Assembly (NCBI GenBank): GCA_035529405.1
Contig: DATKWV010000014.1
Coordinates: 1-13,170, forward strand
From: DATKWV01 sp035529405
GTDB lineage: Bacteria; Planctomycetota; Phycisphaerae; Sedimentisphaerales; Anaerobacaceae
Direction: 5' to 3'
Length of the DNA: 13,170 bases
Position numbers and translations under genes: made by a program. Below the pieces are notes generated by a model. That model was not told where the DNA came from, searched no databases, and worked only from the letters and a program-made list of their open reading frames with translations. Positions 1-8,514 of this stretch are shown piece after piece. Position 1 is the first letter of the stretch; each line of letters starts with the position of its first letter.

Positions 1-641
1 CTTATGCACCTGCGGGCGTTAAAACACCCGTCACTTCTTAAGGCGTTCGTGGGACAGGCATCAATACATTTGGCGCAGCCGCTGCAAGTTTGCGCGAGGG
101 GTTTATCGGGTTCAAGCTGCAAATTGGTAATTATTTCGCCAAGCAGCAGCTGCGGGCCTAAATGAGGATTTATGAGCATGTGATTTCTGCCGATAAAGCC
201 CAGGCCGGCACGGGCGGCAAAGGCCCTTTCGGCAAAGGGTACGGAATCGACACAAATCTTGAATTGTACATTGGGCGCAACAGACGCCAAAAAAACGGCA
301 AGCTCACGCAAAAGCTTCTTTACGAACAAATGATAGTCCTCGTATCGTGCATATCGGGCAATGCGTCCGAGGTTCGAACCGGGCGAAGGCCCGGAAGGCT
401 CTGCTGTATTGTAATTAAGGGCGACACAGATTACGGAATTTGCGTCTTTCAACAGTTCAGCGGGGTCGATGCGTTTCTTGAGGTTTCTGTGCATGTAAAG
501 CATATTAGCGGCGAAACCGGCTTTCAGCCATTGGGTAAAATGCTCAACCTCATCGGTATCCAGAGGGGCGGCATCGGTTATACCAACAGCATCAAAGCCC
601 AGTTCAAGGGCTTTTTGCTTTATTTGCCGCGTCAGGCTCAT
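1..641 (-). CDS. queG: Epoxyqueuosine reductase QueG, N-terminal 213 residues (truncated by window edge)
   Basis: Cobalamin- and iron-sulfur-dependent enzyme that reduces epoxyqueuosine to queuosine in the anticodon of tRNA, the last step of the pathway, in the cytoplasm. The minus strand is open from ATG 641 to the window edge. Residues 131-151 carry the family signature VDSVPFAERAFAARAGLGFI, with Asp132 matching the catalytic acid. Residues 186-197 show CxxCxxCxxxCP, a [4Fe-4S] ligand set, followed by DGCFNARRCI as in QueG. An in-frame TAA lies four codons upstream of the ATG and the next in-frame Met is residue 47, which fixes the start. No Shine-Dalgarno is visible, and a TATAAT (650-655) sits so close that the transcript may be leaderless. 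The family is usually 310-390 residues, so the C-terminal part, with the second cluster, is missing. queA, the preceding pathway step, lies at 9434-10498 on the same strand. Confidence 0.93.
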   Translation of the reverse strand, partial: MSLTRQIKQKALELGFDAVGITDAAPLDTDEVEHFTQWLKAGFAANMLYMHRNLKKRIDPAELLKDANSVICVALNYNTAEPSGPSPGSNLGRIARYARYEDYHLFVKKLLRELAVFLASVAPNVQFKICVDSVPFAERAFAARAGLGFIGRNHMLINPHLGPQLLLGEIITNLQLEPDKPLAQTCSGCAKCIDACPTNALRSDGCFNARRCI

Positions 642-649
642 AACGGCAC

Positions 650-655
650 ATTATA
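650..655 (-). promoter_or_regulatory. Candidate -10 box for queG
   Basis: Perfect TATAAT on the minus strand, 8 bases upstream of the queG ATG (641). Normal spacing to the transcription start would put the RNA 5' end at about 643, giving a leaderless or nearly leaderless mRNA. No clear -35 hexamer was seen. This is a motif match only. Confidence 0.4.
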
Positions 656-711
656 CAAAATCAGCACCCGCCGGCCATAAAACAGTTGTAAACGGTAGGC
701 AAAGCCTTTAC

Positions 712-717
712 TATAAT
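712..717 (+). promoter_or_regulatory. Candidate -10 box for the sugar operon
   Basis: Perfect TATAAT on the plus strand, 56 bases upstream of the first operon gene (ATG 774). The best -35 candidate, TTGTAA at 686-691, gives a long 20-base spacer, so the promoter may be activator-dependent. Predicted transcription start is about 724, leaving a leader of about 50 bases. It is the only plausible promoter seen between the divergent genes for the 774-9384 operon. Confidence 0.4.
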
Positions 718-773
718 CGCCAATAAAAAACTTTTGCAGAACTTCCGCCTAATATTAAGGAAACGAAATCACG

Positions 774-2219
774 ATGAAAAAAGGCCTTAATCGAAGGCAG
801 TTCCTGCATTTGACAGCAGCAGGGGGCATTCTATGCCTTGCTGATATCGGATGTCAGGGACCGGCCGTGCCGAGCACAACAGCAGCGCCCGGCCTTATAA
901 GCCCGGGCTGCAGAAGAACAAAAGTCAAAGTCGCCAGGATTTATATGGCAACTTCGGAGGGCCTTTGGCCCAAACCGAAGCTGGATTTCAGGAAGGAAAT
1001 CCGGTTTTACGAATCGCAGTTCGCAAAGCTAAAAGACGAACTGTCCGATGTCGAATTTGTCGTTGATGAACTGGTCACTTCTCCAAGTCAGATCGCCCCG
1101 CTAAAAAGCAGATTGAAAGACGCCGACGGCATCATGGCGATTTATTTCAACATCGGAGTAATACCGATTCTAAATGAGATTCTCAGCACAGGCAAACCCA
1201 CCGCAGTCTTCGCCGCCCCATATTCCGGGCACGGGTGGACCTTATTAGGCGCTATGCAGAGGCAGGAACTCGGAGCCAAAATGGAATGCATGCTGACCAG
1301 TGATTATAAACAATTGGGCACCGCCATAAGACCGTTTCGCGCCATCCACCATTTACGCCAGGCCAAAATCCTTAACGTCACGACCCAATCATTCGCTGAA
1401 TACGCCGACGCGGTAAAAAATAAATTCGGCACAGAGATTAAACGTATCGAACTCGAACGGGTATTCGACGCTTATAATGCCGTAAGTGACAGCCAGGCAA
1501 AGGCCGAGACCGAACGCTGGATAAAAGCAGCCATCAAGGTCGTTGAGCCCTCCAGGGAAGACATATTCAGGTCCTGTAAGCTGGCGCTGGCCCTGGAAGA
1601 TTTACTGGACGCCGAAGATGCGACGGTGATGACCGTTGATTGTTACGGCACAATGTGGGACAAAACCATCAAGCTGCCCGCCTACCCCTGTATCGGCTTT
1701 ACCAGACTCAACAACATTGGCTTAGGTGGTATCTGTGAATCGGATTTACCGTCTGCTATGACTCACATAATATTCCAGGGTCTCGCGGGAAAACCGGGAT
1801 TCATTAGCGACCCGACTATGGATGCGTCCAAAGACAGCATCATCCTGGCTCACTGTCTTGGTACAACAAAAATGGACGGCCCTGCCGGGCCGGCTGCCGG
1901 GTACAAGTTACGAACCGTTATGGAACGAAGAGAAGGAGTCGTCTCACAGGTGTTTATGCGTATCGGCCAGAAGGTTACCCAGGCAGAACTGGTTGAGCCG
2001 GATTCCTTAGTGTACTTCACGGGTGAAATTATCGATGCACCCGATATAGACAGGGGCTGTCGCACTAAAATTACGGTCAGGGTGGACGGCAATGCGGAAA
2101 AATTGTGGAAAAACTGGTCGGGCGGACTGCACCGCGTGACGTGCTATGGAGACATCACCAAAGAACTTGAGCATTTCTGCAGATACAAAGAAATCAGGAT
2201 GGTCAATGAAGCTGTATAG
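774..2219 (+). CDS. Tat-exported L-fucose/L-arabinose isomerase-like protein
   Basis: 481-residue protein of the FucI/AraA fold (L-fucose isomerase and related proteins). These are metal-dependent aldose-ketose isomerases, but the reaction here is not known. Residues 6-13 (NRRQFLHL) form a twin-arginine motif followed by a short hydrophobic stretch, so export after folding is predicted. Cys27 after Gly is a weak lipobox. The N-terminal half is a Rossmann-like region. The C-terminal half shows CESDLPSAMT (residues 321-330), then Asp346, HC at 360-361 and a late His453 in GLHRVTCYGD, matching the Glu/Asp/His metal and catalytic positions of the family. A weak SD (TAAGGA, 756-761) lies 12 bases before the ATG. 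It is the first gene of the operon, 72 bases before an isomerase-like TIM barrel. An L-rhamnose or other deoxy-sugar substrate would fit the GH78 gene downstream, but that is inference. Confidence 0.8.
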   Translation: MKKGLNRRQFLHLTAAGGILCLADIGCQGPAVPSTTAAPGLISPGCRRTKVKVARIYMATSEGLWPKPKLDFRKEIRFYESQFAKLKDELSDVEFVVDELVTSPSQIAPLKSRLKDADGIMAIYFNIGVIPILNEILSTGKPTAVFAAPYSGHGWTLLGAMQRQELGAKMECMLTSDYKQLGTAIRPFRAIHHLRQAKILNVTTQSFAEYADAVKNKFGTEIKRIELERVFDAYNAVSDSQAKAETERWIKAAIKVVEPSREDIFRSCKLALALEDLLDAEDATVMTVDCYGTMWDKTIKLPAYPCIGFTRLNNIGLGGICESDLPSAMTHIIFQGLAGKPGFISDPTMDASKDSIILAHCLGTTKMDGPAGPAAGYKLRTVMERREGVVSQVFMRIGQKVTQAELVEPDSLVYFTGEIIDAPDIDRGCRTKITVRVDGNAEKLWKNWSGGLHRVTCYGDITKELEHFCRYKEIRMVNEAV

Positions 2220-2276
2220 AGCCGCTCGAATCCGAAGGGCCAATTGAAAGAAAAAGCTGGCTTATAACCAAAAATC

Positions 2277-2286
2277 AAAAGGAGGT
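2277..2286 (+). promoter_or_regulatory. Strong ribosome binding site of the Hyi-like gene
   Basis: AAAAGGAGGT contains a full-length match to the anti-Shine-Dalgarno sequence and ends 5 bases before ATG 2292. It is the strongest SD in the operon and fixes this start. It suggests that this product is made in larger amounts than its neighbours. Confidence 0.8.
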
Positions 2287-2291
2287 TTATT

Positions 2292-3206
2292 ATGGATAGA
2301 AGAGCCTTTTTAGCAGCGTCTCTGGCAACAGGTGCGACAGCGGTCGCCACAGCAATGGCTCAGCCGCAACCATCACGGTCAGCAAGAGGTAAATTCAGGC
2401 TCAAATACGCGCCGCACTTCGGGATGTTCGCCGATCACGCAGGCAGCGACCTCACCGACCAGCTGCAGTTCATGGCTGACGAGGGTTTTACGGCATTCGA
2501 AGATAACGGTATGATGGCCCGCCAGCAGGATGTTCAGGAGAAAGTTGCCATGCAGATGAGCAGACTGGGTATGACGATGGGGGTGTTTGTGGCCTATGCC
2601 GAGTTCGATTTTAAGAAAAAAACGTTCGTTACGCCCTATAAGGGTATGCGCGAGATGCTTGTAGATACAATGAAAAAGGCAGTCGAAGCAGCCAAACGCG
2701 TCAACGCCAAATGGTGCACGGTGGTGCCGGGGCCGTATGATCCGGGAACCCAGTGGGACTATCAGACCGCCAACGTTATCGAGAATCTCAAATGGTGCGC
2801 GGGCGTGTGTGAGCCGGCCGGTCTTGTAATGGTATTAGAGCCGCTGAATCCGATGAATCATCCCGGACTGTTTTTAACCAAAATTCCGCAGGCGTACCAG
2901 ATTTGCAGGGCCGTGGGCAGTTCATCCTGCAAAATACTGGACGATTTGTACCATCAACAGGTTACGGAGGGCAACCTCATACCAAATATCGACACCGCGT
3001 GGGACGAAATTGCGTATTTTCAGGTCGGGGACAACCCCGGCAGAAAAGAACCGACAACCGGAGAAATCAATTACAGGAATATTTTCAGGCATCTGTATGA
3101 AAAAGGATACAAAGGTATTGTCGGTATGGAGCACGGTAACAGCGCAACAGGCAAGGAAGGAGAACGCGCGGTTATCGAAGCTTACCGGGCCTGCGACAGC
3201 TTTTAG
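2292..3206 (+). CDS. Tat-exported hydroxypyruvate isomerase-like TIM-barrel protein
   Basis: 304-residue member of the xylose isomerase-like TIM-barrel superfamily, closest in pattern to hydroxypyruvate isomerase (Hyi). The N-terminus (MDRRAFLAAS) is a twin-arginine signal with a likely cleavage after AMA (residue 23), whereas classical Hyi is a cytoplasmic protein of about 260 residues. Active-site features are visible: Glu183 in LEPLN, Asp217-Asp218 with His221 in DDLYHQQ, QVGDNPGRKEPTTGEINY at 244-261, and Glu280 in GMEHGNS. These are the metal ligands and acid-base residues of the family. The exact substrate cannot be read from sequence. Some relatives act as epimerases, isomerases or lyases on keto-sugars, which would fit the two Gfo/Idh oxidoreductases directly downstream. 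The next gene starts 59 bases after the stop. Confidence 0.85.
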   Translation: MDRRAFLAASLATGATAVATAMAQPQPSRSARGKFRLKYAPHFGMFADHAGSDLTDQLQFMADEGFTAFEDNGMMARQQDVQEKVAMQMSRLGMTMGVFVAYAEFDFKKKTFVTPYKGMREMLVDTMKKAVEAAKRVNAKWCTVVPGPYDPGTQWDYQTANVIENLKWCAGVCEPAGLVMVLEPLNPMNHPGLFLTKIPQAYQICRAVGSSSCKILDDLYHQQVTEGNLIPNIDTAWDEIAYFQVGDNPGRKEPTTGEINYRNIFRHLYEKGYKGIVGMEHGNSATGKEGERAVIEAYRACDSF

Positions 3207-3265
3207 CGAGGGTGCTTTAGTAAAGAATTGCTCGGGCGGGCCGAGTCATTTGGAGACGATTTTCA

Positions 3266-4555
3266 ATGGAAACAGGAATAAATAAAAGAGCAGGTAAAGT
3301 ATCACGAAGAAGTTTTATCAAGACATCAGCGGCTGCTGGTGCGGCAGCACTTCTGGCCGGCAGGGAACGATTGTTTGCTGCCGGTTCGGACAAAATACGT
3401 GTCGGGCTGGTCGGATGCGGCGGACAAGGCACCAGAGATGCAATAAGCTGCCTGAATTCGGCGCCCGATGTCGAGCTTGTGGCGATGGGCGAGCTTTTCA
3501 GGGACCGTCTGGACGAGTCGGTGGGAAAACTAAAGGATACACCACAGGTAAGCAGCAAGATAAAAGTAACGCAGGACACGTGTTTTGTGGGGTTCGACGC
3601 ATATAAAAGAGTCATCGCCTGTGAGGTGGATATGGTAATGCTTATAACGCCGCCGCACTTTCGGCCCCAGCACCTTAAAGCCGCCATAGAGGCCGGCAAA
3701 CACGTATTTATGGAAAAACCCGTGGCGGTGGACCCTGCCGGTGTTCGCTCAATCATCGCATCATCGGAACTGGCGGAGAAAAAAGGGCTTTCGATTGTCG
3801 CAGGTACGCAGCGGCGGCATCAGGCAAGCTATATAGAAATTATGAGGCGAATTCACAGGGGCGACATCGGAGAAATCCTGGCCGGCCAATGCTACTGGAA
3901 CGGGGCCGATATGCTGGGTTACTGGCAATTCTACCCTCAAGGCAATATGTCCAGTATGCAGTGGCAATGCCGGAACTGGCCATGGTTTACGTGGCTTAGC
4001 GGCGACCACATTGTCGAGCAGCACGTGCACAACCTTGATGTTATGAACTGGGCGCTGCGGGCGCATCCGGTACAGGTGATGGGCATGGGCGGCCGGGCGG
4101 TTCGGAATCTTGGCAATATTTACGACCATTTCGCGGTCGAGTACGAGTACCCCAACGGCGTTCGTGTGTCGGGGATGTGCCAACAGATAAACGGATGCCA
4201 TACCCGCGTAGCTGAACATATTGTCGGAACAAAGGGCACTGCCGGAGGCGATGGTGTCATAGAAGGGCCGAAGGCCTACAAATACGAAGGCAAATCGCCC
4301 GACCCGTACGTGCAGGAACAGGCTGATTTAATCGCGAGTATCCGTAAAAATAAACCATTAAACGAGGGCAAGCGCGTGGCGGAAAGCACTCTGACGGCGA
4401 TTATGGGCCGAATGAGTGCATATACCGGCAGGGCACTTAAATGGGACTGGGCAATGAACGCTTCCCAACTGGATTTGTCACCGCCGGCATACAACTTTGA
4501 AGCTGATTTTCCGGCAAGGCCGGTGGCGGTGCCGGGCAAAACGCAATTAATTTAA
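3266..4555 (+). CDS. Tat-exported Gfo/Idh/MocA oxidoreductase (copy 1)
   Basis: 429-residue NAD(P)-dependent oxidoreductase of the Gfo/Idh/MocA family, typically oxidising a sugar or cyclitol hydroxyl to a ketone. Residues 13-17 (SRRSF) are the twin-arginine motif, with probable processing near LFAA-GSDK (residues 36-43). The nucleotide-binding loop GCGGQG is at 50-55. The EKP motif with the catalytic Lys151 is followed by GTQRRHQ at 180-186. HVHNLD at 253-258 supplies the His/Asp pair usual in the C-terminal alpha/beta domain. A GGAG (3252-3255) lies 10 bases before the ATG. Exported relatives such as glucose-fructose oxidoreductase keep a tightly bound cofactor and fold before Tat export, which would explain how this enzyme could work in the periplasm. 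It is a tandem paralog of the next gene and ends with the same nine residues (AVPGKTQLI). Confidence 0.9.
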   Translation: METGINKRAGKVSRRSFIKTSAAAGAAALLAGRERLFAAGSDKIRVGLVGCGGQGTRDAISCLNSAPDVELVAMGELFRDRLDESVGKLKDTPQVSSKIKVTQDTCFVGFDAYKRVIACEVDMVMLITPPHFRPQHLKAAIEAGKHVFMEKPVAVDPAGVRSIIASSELAEKKGLSIVAGTQRRHQASYIEIMRRIHRGDIGEILAGQCYWNGADMLGYWQFYPQGNMSSMQWQCRNWPWFTWLSGDHIVEQHVHNLDVMNWALRAHPVQVMGMGGRAVRNLGNIYDHFAVEYEYPNGVRVSGMCQQINGCHTRVAEHIVGTKGTAGGDGVIEGPKAYKYEGKSPDPYVQEQADLIASIRKNKPLNEGKRVAESTLTAIMGRMSAYTGRALKWDWAMNASQLDLSPPAYNFEADFPARPVAVPGKTQLI

Positions 4556-4583
4556 GGGCAGGAATAAGAATAAGGAGCTGCAA

Positions 4584-5876
4584 ATGAAAGAGAAATCAAA
4601 TGAAGCAACGAGTGAATTCTCACGGAGAAATTTCATAAAAGCTTCGGCAGCAGTCAGCATGGCGGCGATATTGCCGGGCACAGAGCGGTTGTTCGCGGCG
4701 GGTTCGGATAAGCTGCGTGTTGGGATAATCGGCTGCGGGGGCAGGGGCACAGGTGCGGCAATAGATTGTCTCAATGCCGCAGACGGCGTTGAAATAGTGG
4801 CTATAGGGGACCTGTTCAAGGACCGTGTGGACAGTTCACTGGTAAAGCTCAGGGAAAAGCACTGCGATAGGGTAAAGGTTACCAGTGACACCTGTTTTGT
4901 GGGTTTCAGCGCGTACAAGAAGGTAATCGCATGTGATGTGAACCTGATAATAATGGCTCCTCCGCCGCATTTTCGGCCGATGCACCTCAAGGCGGCCATC
5001 GAGGCAAACAAACACGTGTTTATGGAAAAGCCGGTCGGTGTTGACCCTGTCGGCATACGCTCGGTGATAGCGACGTCGGAACTTGCGGAAAAGAAAGGCT
5101 TAGCTGTTGTGGCTGGTACCCAGCGGCGGCATCAGGCGCATTACCTGGAGATAATGAAACGGATTCATAAGGGGGACATCGGGCAAATTGTGGCGGGGCA
5201 GTGCTACTGGAATATGGGTGCATTGTGGGTCAAGCCGCGGCAGGACGACTGGTCGGATATGGAATGGCAGTGCCGTAACTGGCTGTACTTTACGTGGCTC
5301 AGCGGCGACCATATTGTCGAGCAGCACGTTCATAACCTGGACATCATCAACTGGGCAATCGGCTCGCACCCGGTTCAGGTGATGGGTATGGGCGGACGAC
5401 AGGTACGAACCGGGCCCGAATACGGCAATATCTTCGACCATTTTGCGGTCGAGTACGAGTATCCCGATAACGTTCGCGTCCTGAGTATGTGTCGTCAGAC
5501 CGACGGCTGCAGCTTCAGGGTGGCCGAAAGTTTAGTGGGCACAAAGGGACAGGCATATACCGACCATACTACCGGTTTTATCAAGGGACCAACGCCCTAT
5601 GAGCTGCCCGAAGGCGAAACGCCGAATCCTTATGTGCAGGAACACAAGGACCTGGTTGAAAGTATCCGCAGCGGCAGGTGCCTTAACGAGGGCAAACGGG
5701 TGGCAGAAAGTACTCTCACGGCGATTATGGGCAGAATGAGCGCATATACCGGAAGGGCACTCAAGTGGGACTGGGCGATGAACGCATCAAAGCTGGACCT
5801 GACACCGCCGCAATATGAAATGTGCGAACTGCCGGCAGCGGAAGTCGCTGTTCCGGGTAAAACCCAATTAATTTAA
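4584..5876 (+). CDS. Tat-exported Gfo/Idh/MocA oxidoreductase (copy 2)
   Basis: 430-residue paralog of the preceding gene; by eye roughly two thirds of aligned residues are identical. It has the same architecture: twin-arginine motif SRRNF (13-17), processing region LFAA-GSDK, GCGGRG (50-55), EKP with Lys149, GTQRRHQ, HVHNLD (248-253) and the shared C-terminus AVPGKTQLI. The main difference is the segment just before the shared MEWQCRNW/MQWQCRNW motif (about residues 210-227), where copy 1 has a different, slightly longer sequence. This region probably lies near the substrate pocket, so the copies may use different substrates. A good SD (AAGGAG, 4572-4577) lies 6 bases before the ATG and the gap from copy 1 is only 28 bases. 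A heteromeric complex of the two copies is also possible. Confidence 0.9.
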   Translation: MKEKSNEATSEFSRRNFIKASAAVSMAAILPGTERLFAAGSDKLRVGIIGCGGRGTGAAIDCLNAADGVEIVAIGDLFKDRVDSSLVKLREKHCDRVKVTSDTCFVGFSAYKKVIACDVNLIIMAPPPHFRPMHLKAAIEANKHVFMEKPVGVDPVGIRSVIATSELAEKKGLAVVAGTQRRHQAHYLEIMKRIHKGDIGQIVAGQCYWNMGALWVKPRQDDWSDMEWQCRNWLYFTWLSGDHIVEQHVHNLDIINWAIGSHPVQVMGMGGRQVRTGPEYGNIFDHFAVEYEYPDNVRVLSMCRQTDGCSFRVAESLVGTKGQAYTDHTTGFIKGPTPYELPEGETPNPYVQEHKDLVESIRSGRCLNEGKRVAESTLTAIMGRMSAYTGRALKWDWAMNASKLDLTPPQYEMCELPAAEVAVPGKTQLI

Positions 5877-5882
5877 CCTGCT

Positions 5883-8486
5883 ATGAACTGCGCCAGATAT
5901 TGCATACTCACGGCCCTGGTGTGCTTTTTTTCGGCAAAGGTTGCCAATGCCGCGCAATGGATATGGGCATACGGCGACAATCCTGCGCCAAAGAACTCTT
6001 TTACGTATTTTAGAAAAGTGGTGGAACTGAAAGAGCTGCCCAAAGATGCCGCAGTTCGTTTTGCCGCAGACAGCAACGGGCGGCTGTGGATTAACGGGCA
6101 TATTGTCAGACGCAAAGTCGCCCGATACCACGAAGAACACATCACCGCTGAAGTGATTAACGCCGTGCCGTATCTGCGCACGGGCAAAAACGTATTTGTC
6201 GTACTGCACCACAACTGGGGCGACATCATCACATTCCAGAGAACTGCCAATAAACACGCCGGCCTTTATATCGACAGCACATTCGTCAAAACCGACACCT
6301 CATGGCGGTGCATTAAGGCGCCGGAATATGTTGCGCATGAGAATCAGATTGTCGGGCTCATTGGTGACCGGCGCATCCGCTATCCGCAAATCGTTGATAT
6401 GCGCAAGGCACTGCCCGGCGATATTTTCGCCGCTGACTTCGACGACAGCTCGTGGGACTACGCAGTCGCGGTTGCAAACGGGCCCTGGCAGGGTGTGCCT
6501 GGGGACGTGGAAACGCCCGGCCAGCGTGAATACAGAGTCGGGCCTTTGTCGGTGCTGGCTGCCGGCACGATAGAGCGCAAAACGCCTGTTTCGGATGAAC
6601 CGCTGGCAATTGCATCCGGTATCAGGACAGCGAAACACTGCCCGAGCGAGACCGCCTCCAGGGAAGCGGAGAAAATTTTGAAGGGTGAGTTAGTTACTAT
6701 CGAAGGTCGCCCAGGCAGCAGCTATTACATCACGTTTGACTTTTTCCGTCCTGTTCACGGCTATCCTTTCATAGAGCTTGCCGATGCCCCGGAAGGCACG
6801 TGCATGGATTTCGGGTACTGCGAACTGTCCTATTCGCAATACAGCGGGGACAGGCACGTGGATGATACGGGATGGCTCAATCCCGAAGGTGTGGTCGGCA
6901 ACGGGTATTCCGACCGCTACATCACCAGGCAAGGCGCACAGAAAGTTGAGTTGCCCGACGAACGGACGGCCAGGTGGCTGGCGATACACATACACTTCAA
7001 GTCCGCCGGGCGGCTTGTCATCAAGGACATCGGTATTGTCAAGTCTCAGTATCCAGTGAAGATGCTCGGCAGTTTCGCCTGCGGTGATGAACGCATCGAC
7101 CAGGTCGTCAAACTGTGCCTGATTCACGCTGAAATCACGATGACCGATGCGTATATCGACACCCCGGGCAGGGAAGACGGACAGTGGCTTGAAGATGCCA
7201 GGCCGCGGGCACTGCTGGCCGCAAGGTGGTTCGGCGATACCCGGCTCAGACGGCTTCTTATTCGCACACACGCCCAGGGACAGGGTACAGACGGGCATCT
7301 GCACCCTTTTGCGCCGAGTAATTTTCCGGCTTATCCGGCACCCTATGACTGGAGCGTGCAATGGGCGGCTATGCTCTACGACGATTATATCTGGACAGGC
7401 CGGACGGAACTTATCCGGCGCTACTGGGACAATTTGTGCCGCTACTGGGATAGGGCATTGTCAGAGGCCGATGAAAACGGGCTCTGGAAAACAAGCAGGA
7501 TTCTGGCAGACATACGGGTTGGTGTGCAGTGTACAAACAATAACCAGTCAAGCGGAATAGTAACACCCTGGATGATAGAACGCCTGAGGTGGTCGGTCGA
7601 AATGGCCGGGGCCATCGGAAAAAGAAAAAAAGCACAGCAGTGGACCTCTGTCGCCGACAAAATGGCAGAGGCCTTCAGGAAATACCACATAGTCGCCGCC
7701 ACCAGTGATGTTCCCGCACACGTTGGTGATATTTTTGACCCGGCGGACCCTTTGGCCAAGCGCGGATATAGTCAGGCGGGACAGACCATCGCGGTCACAT
7801 CGGGCCTGCTTGGCCGCCGGCAGGCGGCCGCTGATATTAACTACGCATTTGGTGAGCCTGACGGCAGACCCGGCCCCGGCGTTACGCGCTGGAACAACCC
7901 CACGTATTGCTATCGGTCACTGCGGGCACTTTCAGAGGTCGGACTTGCCGAACGGGCGGCGGCACATCTTATAGAACGATACAGTCCGTATTTACCCGCC
8001 CACCCGCGCAATCCTGTGCCGCTGAAACTGCAGGGGCCGTACGGCGGGCCGCTGCCCGAATACTGGGTAAGCAGGGAGGACCTGCAGCTTGCACCCGGGC
8101 AAAAAAATAGCCCACAGCCGCGTGATGAGACCGGCTCTCACGGCTGGGGTGCAGTGCCGCTGTTGTGGCTGCACGACAGTTTACTTGGCGTTACGATTAC
8201 CAAGCCCGGCGGCGGCAGGATACGAATCGCGCCTGATGCGGCGGGTTTTGCCTACGTTTCGGGCCATACCATTACGCCAAAGGGTCTTGTGTGGGTCCAC
8301 TGGCAGCCGCAAAGCCGGTGCCTGGAGGTAAGCATACCACAGGCGGTGACAGCGGAAGTGGTCATGCCGGCAGGCTGTGAAGGCAAACAAGTCGAGGTGG
8401 TCCGTGCAGCAGGCAAGGCGCAGCGCAGCAGGGCGGGCGTATTCACCATCAGCCGCCCCGGACAGTATGTTTTTAAGGTCAGGTGA
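5883..8486 (+). CDS. Secreted GH78-family alpha-L-rhamnosidase-like glycoside hydrolase
   Basis: 867-residue enzyme predicted to remove terminal alpha-L-rhamnose, by inversion, from glycosides or polysaccharides outside the cytoplasm. A Sec signal peptide covers residues 1-23 (cleavage after ANA). The QWIW... start of the mature protein and NSFTYFRK at 38-45 match the N-terminal beta-domain of bacterial rhamnosidases. The (alpha/alpha)6 catalytic region spans about 395-770. DTPGREDGQWLED at 426-438 has the family spacing of Asp426, Glu431 (general acid) and Asp438. Glu726 in PEYW sits where WERW carries the catalytic base, and His753 is in GSHGWGA. A C-terminal beta-domain follows. The ATG lies 6 bases after the upstream stop with no visible SD, so translation is probably coupled to the preceding gene. 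Substrates other than rhamnosides are possible, since GH78 homologs vary. Confidence 0.87.
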   Translation: MNCARYCILTALVCFFSAKVANAAQWIWAYGDNPAPKNSFTYFRKVVELKELPKDAAVRFAADSNGRLWINGHIVRRKVARYHEEHITAEVINAVPYLRTGKNVFVVLHHNWGDIITFQRTANKHAGLYIDSTFVKTDTSWRCIKAPEYVAHENQIVGLIGDRRIRYPQIVDMRKALPGDIFAADFDDSSWDYAVAVANGPWQGVPGDVETPGQREYRVGPLSVLAAGTIERKTPVSDEPLAIASGIRTAKHCPSETASREAEKILKGELVTIEGRPGSSYYITFDFFRPVHGYPFIELADAPEGTCMDFGYCELSYSQYSGDRHVDDTGWLNPEGVVGNGYSDRYITRQGAQKVELPDERTARWLAIHIHFKSAGRLVIKDIGIVKSQYPVKMLGSFACGDERIDQVVKLCLIHAEITMTDAYIDTPGREDGQWLEDARPRALLAARWFGDTRLRRLLIRTHAQGQGTDGHLHPFAPSNFPAYPAPYDWSVQWAAMLYDDYIWTGRTELIRRYWDNLCRYWDRALSEADENGLWKTSRILADIRVGVQCTNNNQSSGIVTPWMIERLRWSVEMAGAIGKRKKAQQWTSVADKMAEAFRKYHIVAATSDVPAHVGDIFDPADPLAKRGYSQAGQTIAVTSGLLGRRQAAADINYAFGEPDGRPGPGVTRWNNPTYCYRSLRALSEVGLAERAAAHLIERYSPYLPAHPRNPVPLKLQGPYGGPLPEYWVSREDLQLAPGQKNSPQPRDETGSHGWGAVPLLWLHDSLLGVTITKPGGGRIRIAPDAAGFAYVSGHTITPKGLVWVHWQPQSRCLEVSIPQAVTAEVVMPAGCEGKQVEVVRAAGKAQRSRAGVFTISRPGQYVFKVR

Positions 8487-8514
8487 CAGAAACGTTAGGA
8501 AAGAGGAAAAGAAA

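Noticed and set aside
162..680. 172-codon open frame on the plus strand
   Set aside because: It is antisense to queG, whose minus-strand reading shows clear family motifs (VDSVPFAER, CxxCxxCxxxCP). The plus-strand product has no recognisable features.
8377..8514. Upstream extension of the phosphorylase gene to an ATG at 8377
   Set aside because: It overlaps the GH78 gene by 110 bases in another frame and adds residues not found in the family. ATG 8515 has an SD at proper distance.
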